Source of the DNA: Methylacidimicrobium fagopyrum | GTDB lineage: Bacteria; Verrucomicrobiota; Verrucomicrobiia; Limisphaerales; UBA11358 | Assembly: GCA_026225255.1 (NCBI GenBank) | Contig: JAMFSJ010000033.1 | Span: forward strand, 186,001 to 250,000 | Length of the DNA stretch: 64,000 nucleotides | Reading direction: 5' to 3' | In this document: positions 63,001 through 64,000 of the stretch, piece after piece | Layout of the letters: every line of letters begins with the position of its first letter | Position numbering within the stretch: the first letter of the stretch is position 1 | Program-made: the position numbers and the translations under genes | Notes under the pieces: generated by a model | The model's input: only the letters and a program-made list of their open reading frames with translations | Told to the model about the DNA's origin: nothing | Database searches by the model: none

Positions 63001-64000
63001 CAGTGTGCAATTACGCGGGAGCACCAGCTCCGGCAGCGCGGCTACTACTTATATTATTGGTGGAAATAATCGCAGCACCACTTATAGCGGTATGATCGCA
63101 ACGGGTGCTGGCGGAACGGGCGCCAGTGTGAATATTGTGAAAGTCGGCACCGGCACGCTCGCCTGGAATGGTGGCTTGTTTACTAATGTCTATACGCCGG
63201 ATGGATTTAGTTATGTCACGAATGTTTCTTACACCAATCTAATTCTCTATACCGGTTCCACCACGATCAGCAACGGCGTGTTGGCGTTAAGCATTCCTGC
63301 CAATCTCAATAAATCATCCGCCATCACCTTGGCGACTTCGAGCGGCGTATTGGATGCTTCCGCGATGGGCTCCGTCAGCAACCAATTGGATAACGATGGC
63401 GTCACGGTCATCGGCCAAACCTTGGTCACCAACGGCACCTTTGAAGTGGTCTCGGCTCAGACCTTATCCGGCCTTGGCACTATTCGCGGCAGTTTGTTGG
63501 CGGATAGCGGCTCAACGTTGAATGTCGGTCTGCCCGGCGTCACCGGGGTTTTGACCGTCACCAATTCCGTCACGCTCAACGGCACGACGACGATGAAACT
63601 CAATCACAGCGGCAGTCCGACGAGCGACACCTTGGTGGCCGCGCAATCGTTTATCAGCTATGGCGGCACGTTAATCGTGACGAACATCGGCGGGGCGTTG
63701 CACGCGGGCGATACGTTCACTTTATTCAGTGCCAGCGGATTGATGTATAGCAATACTTTCAGCAGTATTGTGTTGCCCAATTCCGCCACTTGGGACACCA
63801 CGCAACTGGCTGTCAACGGCACGATTCGCGTAGTGACCGCGGCCGGTCCGCCCGCGATCGGCTCTACGGATTTCAGCCAATTGGCGAATGGCTCCATCAC
63901 CTTGCACGGCGTTAACGGCACGCCCAACGGACCCGCTTCCGTATTGAGCACCACTAATCTGGCCTTGCCGCTCGCGCAATGGACCACGGTCGCCACAGGC
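60083..64000 (+). CDS. Giant autotransporter-associated beta-strand-repeat surface protein, 3'-truncated
   Basis: From ATG 60083 the frame stays open for 1306 codons to the window edge. A signal peptide (YRLKTVSLSTVLATLGLLTA, cleavage near ASA) precedes a right-handed beta-helix of autotransporter-associated beta-strand repeats, e.g. LNKTGGGTMTLAGTNTYTGV, LTKTNSGNLTLLTLNDYTGV, GGNNYSGGTVINGGSLRA and YTGSTTISNGVLALS. Two W-G-x-W modules (ANWIGASGGEWNTGANWD and LVWRGDGAANLWDTATSSNW) start blocks of repeats. The last visible residues (LSTTNLALPLAQWTTVATG) look like the C-terminal module seen near the end of such proteins. Composition is rich in G, T, N, S and A. Likely a secreted or surface adhesin/structural protein. 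Confidence 0.92.
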   Translation, partial: MRIPYRLKTVSLSTVLATLGLLTASAQTMANWIGASGGEWNTGANWDVGVPDGGTNVVIGSSFTVNYNQPMISAGFGVLTDNGVLNINTNGFNNSGIFMLNPGGTGKIFLNNGAALNVTGNLGYASNSVVSMAVGSSLTVSGSLIIGSGATGGTSGSTAGSSGIFTNLGGALNASATTLNPANGSITASCRLIILGGTNNLGAFAAQRSPGAANAPQPLGTDGLVISNGFVNTTSISIGNNAHGILFLVGGTLTNTGAFTLKNATVSRPARFLQVGGLFVNSSAAPVVMSPSGTGDTAYAVQGGTNIISGIQFGAIVTTITSVTNVDINNVTNITSTTNYTGTPGVVYFTNAATIYVGSAGISSNGSVTINALLNTGGKFISSTDWTNTAPITLNGGTFVAQDAAGTAHTIYSLGVLRGSGVLNKTGGGTMTLAGTNTYTGVTSISAGTLALAVDPSGSVGSLASSTAINVSNNATFDVSGLSGVGGFVLGSAKTIAGVGSVTGTFTAGSGANISPAGVGAQGTLTFAGGLMANSANFNLELTTDTTGTILSNDLVNVVGDLNLSGANNVVVTPVGSLGIGTYRLIKYSGNLIGSVANLTCTAGTLTNPTGEIDLVVTSVRASANLVWRGDGAANLWDTATSSNWLNGVGLDRFYTGDTTIFNDTATNFVVNLSGLMSPAATAVVTVNAVNNYTFAGTGDITGTTGLTKTNSGNLTLLTLNDYTGVTTINGGTLSVSNLANGGSSSPIGAAGNASANLVLNGGMLAYLGANVTIDRGATFQANGGTFNVASNVTLTLSGTLTGSGALIENGLGQVTLTGGNNYSGGTVINGGSLRANPAATIGTNSLTLVGGTNAATFTFAGDSQVLANPLNVVGTNNYLTMNGNDTMSAATGTGTVYLNGASGNILTLQAIDSSAFNGTFSLNTLSALRINPSSGTTLNASGATFDLGAGSGVLNNKVGGVYSLGALASSGSSVQLRGSTSSGSAATTYIIGGNNRSTTYSGMIATGAGGTGASVNIVKVGTGTLAWNGGLFTNVYTPDGFSYVTNVSYTNLILYTGSTTISNGVLALSIPANLNKSSAITLATSSGVLDASAMGSVSNQLDNDGVTVIGQTLVTNGTFEVVSAQTLSGLGTIRGSLLADSGSTLNVGLPGVTGVLTVTNSVTLNGTTTMKLNHSGSPTSDTLVAAQSFISYGGTLIVTNIGGALHAGDTFTLFSASGLMYSNTFSSIVLPNSATWDTTQLAVNGTIRVVTAAGPPAIGSTDFSQLANGSITLHGVNGTPNGPASVLSTTNLALPLAQWTTVATG

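Noticed and set aside
60451-63996. Several minus-strand frames under the repeat protein
   Set aside because: They are antisense shadows of a Gly/Thr/Asn-rich gene with uninterrupted sense coding. None has a domain.

Overview
The window looks like a chromosomal segment of a Verrucomicrobiota bacterium, most likely of the Limisphaerales/Pedosphaera group. This is inferred from the gene mix: secreted autotransporter-type beta-strand repeat protein, Tat-exported Gfo/Idh/MocA oxidoreductase, secreted SGNH and GH43 enzymes, DUF5069, DUF4256, PhnA-type YjdM and small MGDK-type basic proteins. The many dispersed palindromic intergenic elements fit as well. Nothing suggests a plasmid or prophage. No rRNA or tRNA gene was recognised.

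Layout. 1-7.8 kb is the end of an exopolysaccharide/O-antigen type cluster: three GT4 glycosyltransferases, a WcaF-like acetyltransferase, a WecA-like initiating transferase fused to a CapD-like membrane/Rossmann unit, and a membrane-anchored TPR protein, closed by a strong terminator. 8-17 kb holds uvrA (split by a one-base frameshift), a DUF2059 protein, a large exported TPR protein, an A-type Fe-S assembly protein and mgtE. 17-20 kb is a TPP riboswitch controlling thiC, followed by DUF2971. 20.1-21.4 kb is a repeat island: palindrome clusters around a Y1/RAYT-like transposase. 21.4-31.7 kb carries accessory enzymes (SGNH hydrolase, GH43, CehA/McbA-type metallohydrolase, PHB-depolymerase-like esterase), a sensor kinase and small conserved proteins.

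31.7-33.8 kb contains two tiny lysine/alanine-rich protein genes (35 and 40 codons). They share the same promoter spacing and a near-identical 27-nt hairpin at the predicted 5' end of the mRNA, and each ends in its own terminator. This is the most interesting signal in the window. 33.9-41.8 kb has a deoxyribosyltransferase-like protein, a cytoplasmic-looking HtrA protease, a DnaJ-like protein, an AraC regulator with a fosmidomycin-resistance-type MFS transporter, and an oxidoreductase/isomerase pair.

41.8-46.9 kb is a Phd/VapC toxin-antitoxin pair with an operator, then argB-argD-lipoprotein-alkA-argF. An ogt-containing operon faces it, so two alkylation-repair enzymes sit together. 49-58.7 kb contains gltA, two hybrid signalling kinases and sucD and sucC, which are separated by about 4.2 kb of inserted genes including a nucleotidyltransferase pair. 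59-64 kb has an EamA transporter behind a candidate attenuator and the first 1306 codons of a giant beta-strand-repeat surface protein that runs off the right edge.

Two themes recur. Several promoters place the -10 box 5-9 nt before the start codon, suggesting leaderless mRNAs. The intergenic DNA is also full of hairpin-forming dispersed repeats of at least six families, several of which extend apparent reading frames at their 5' ends. Start codons were chosen to avoid these.
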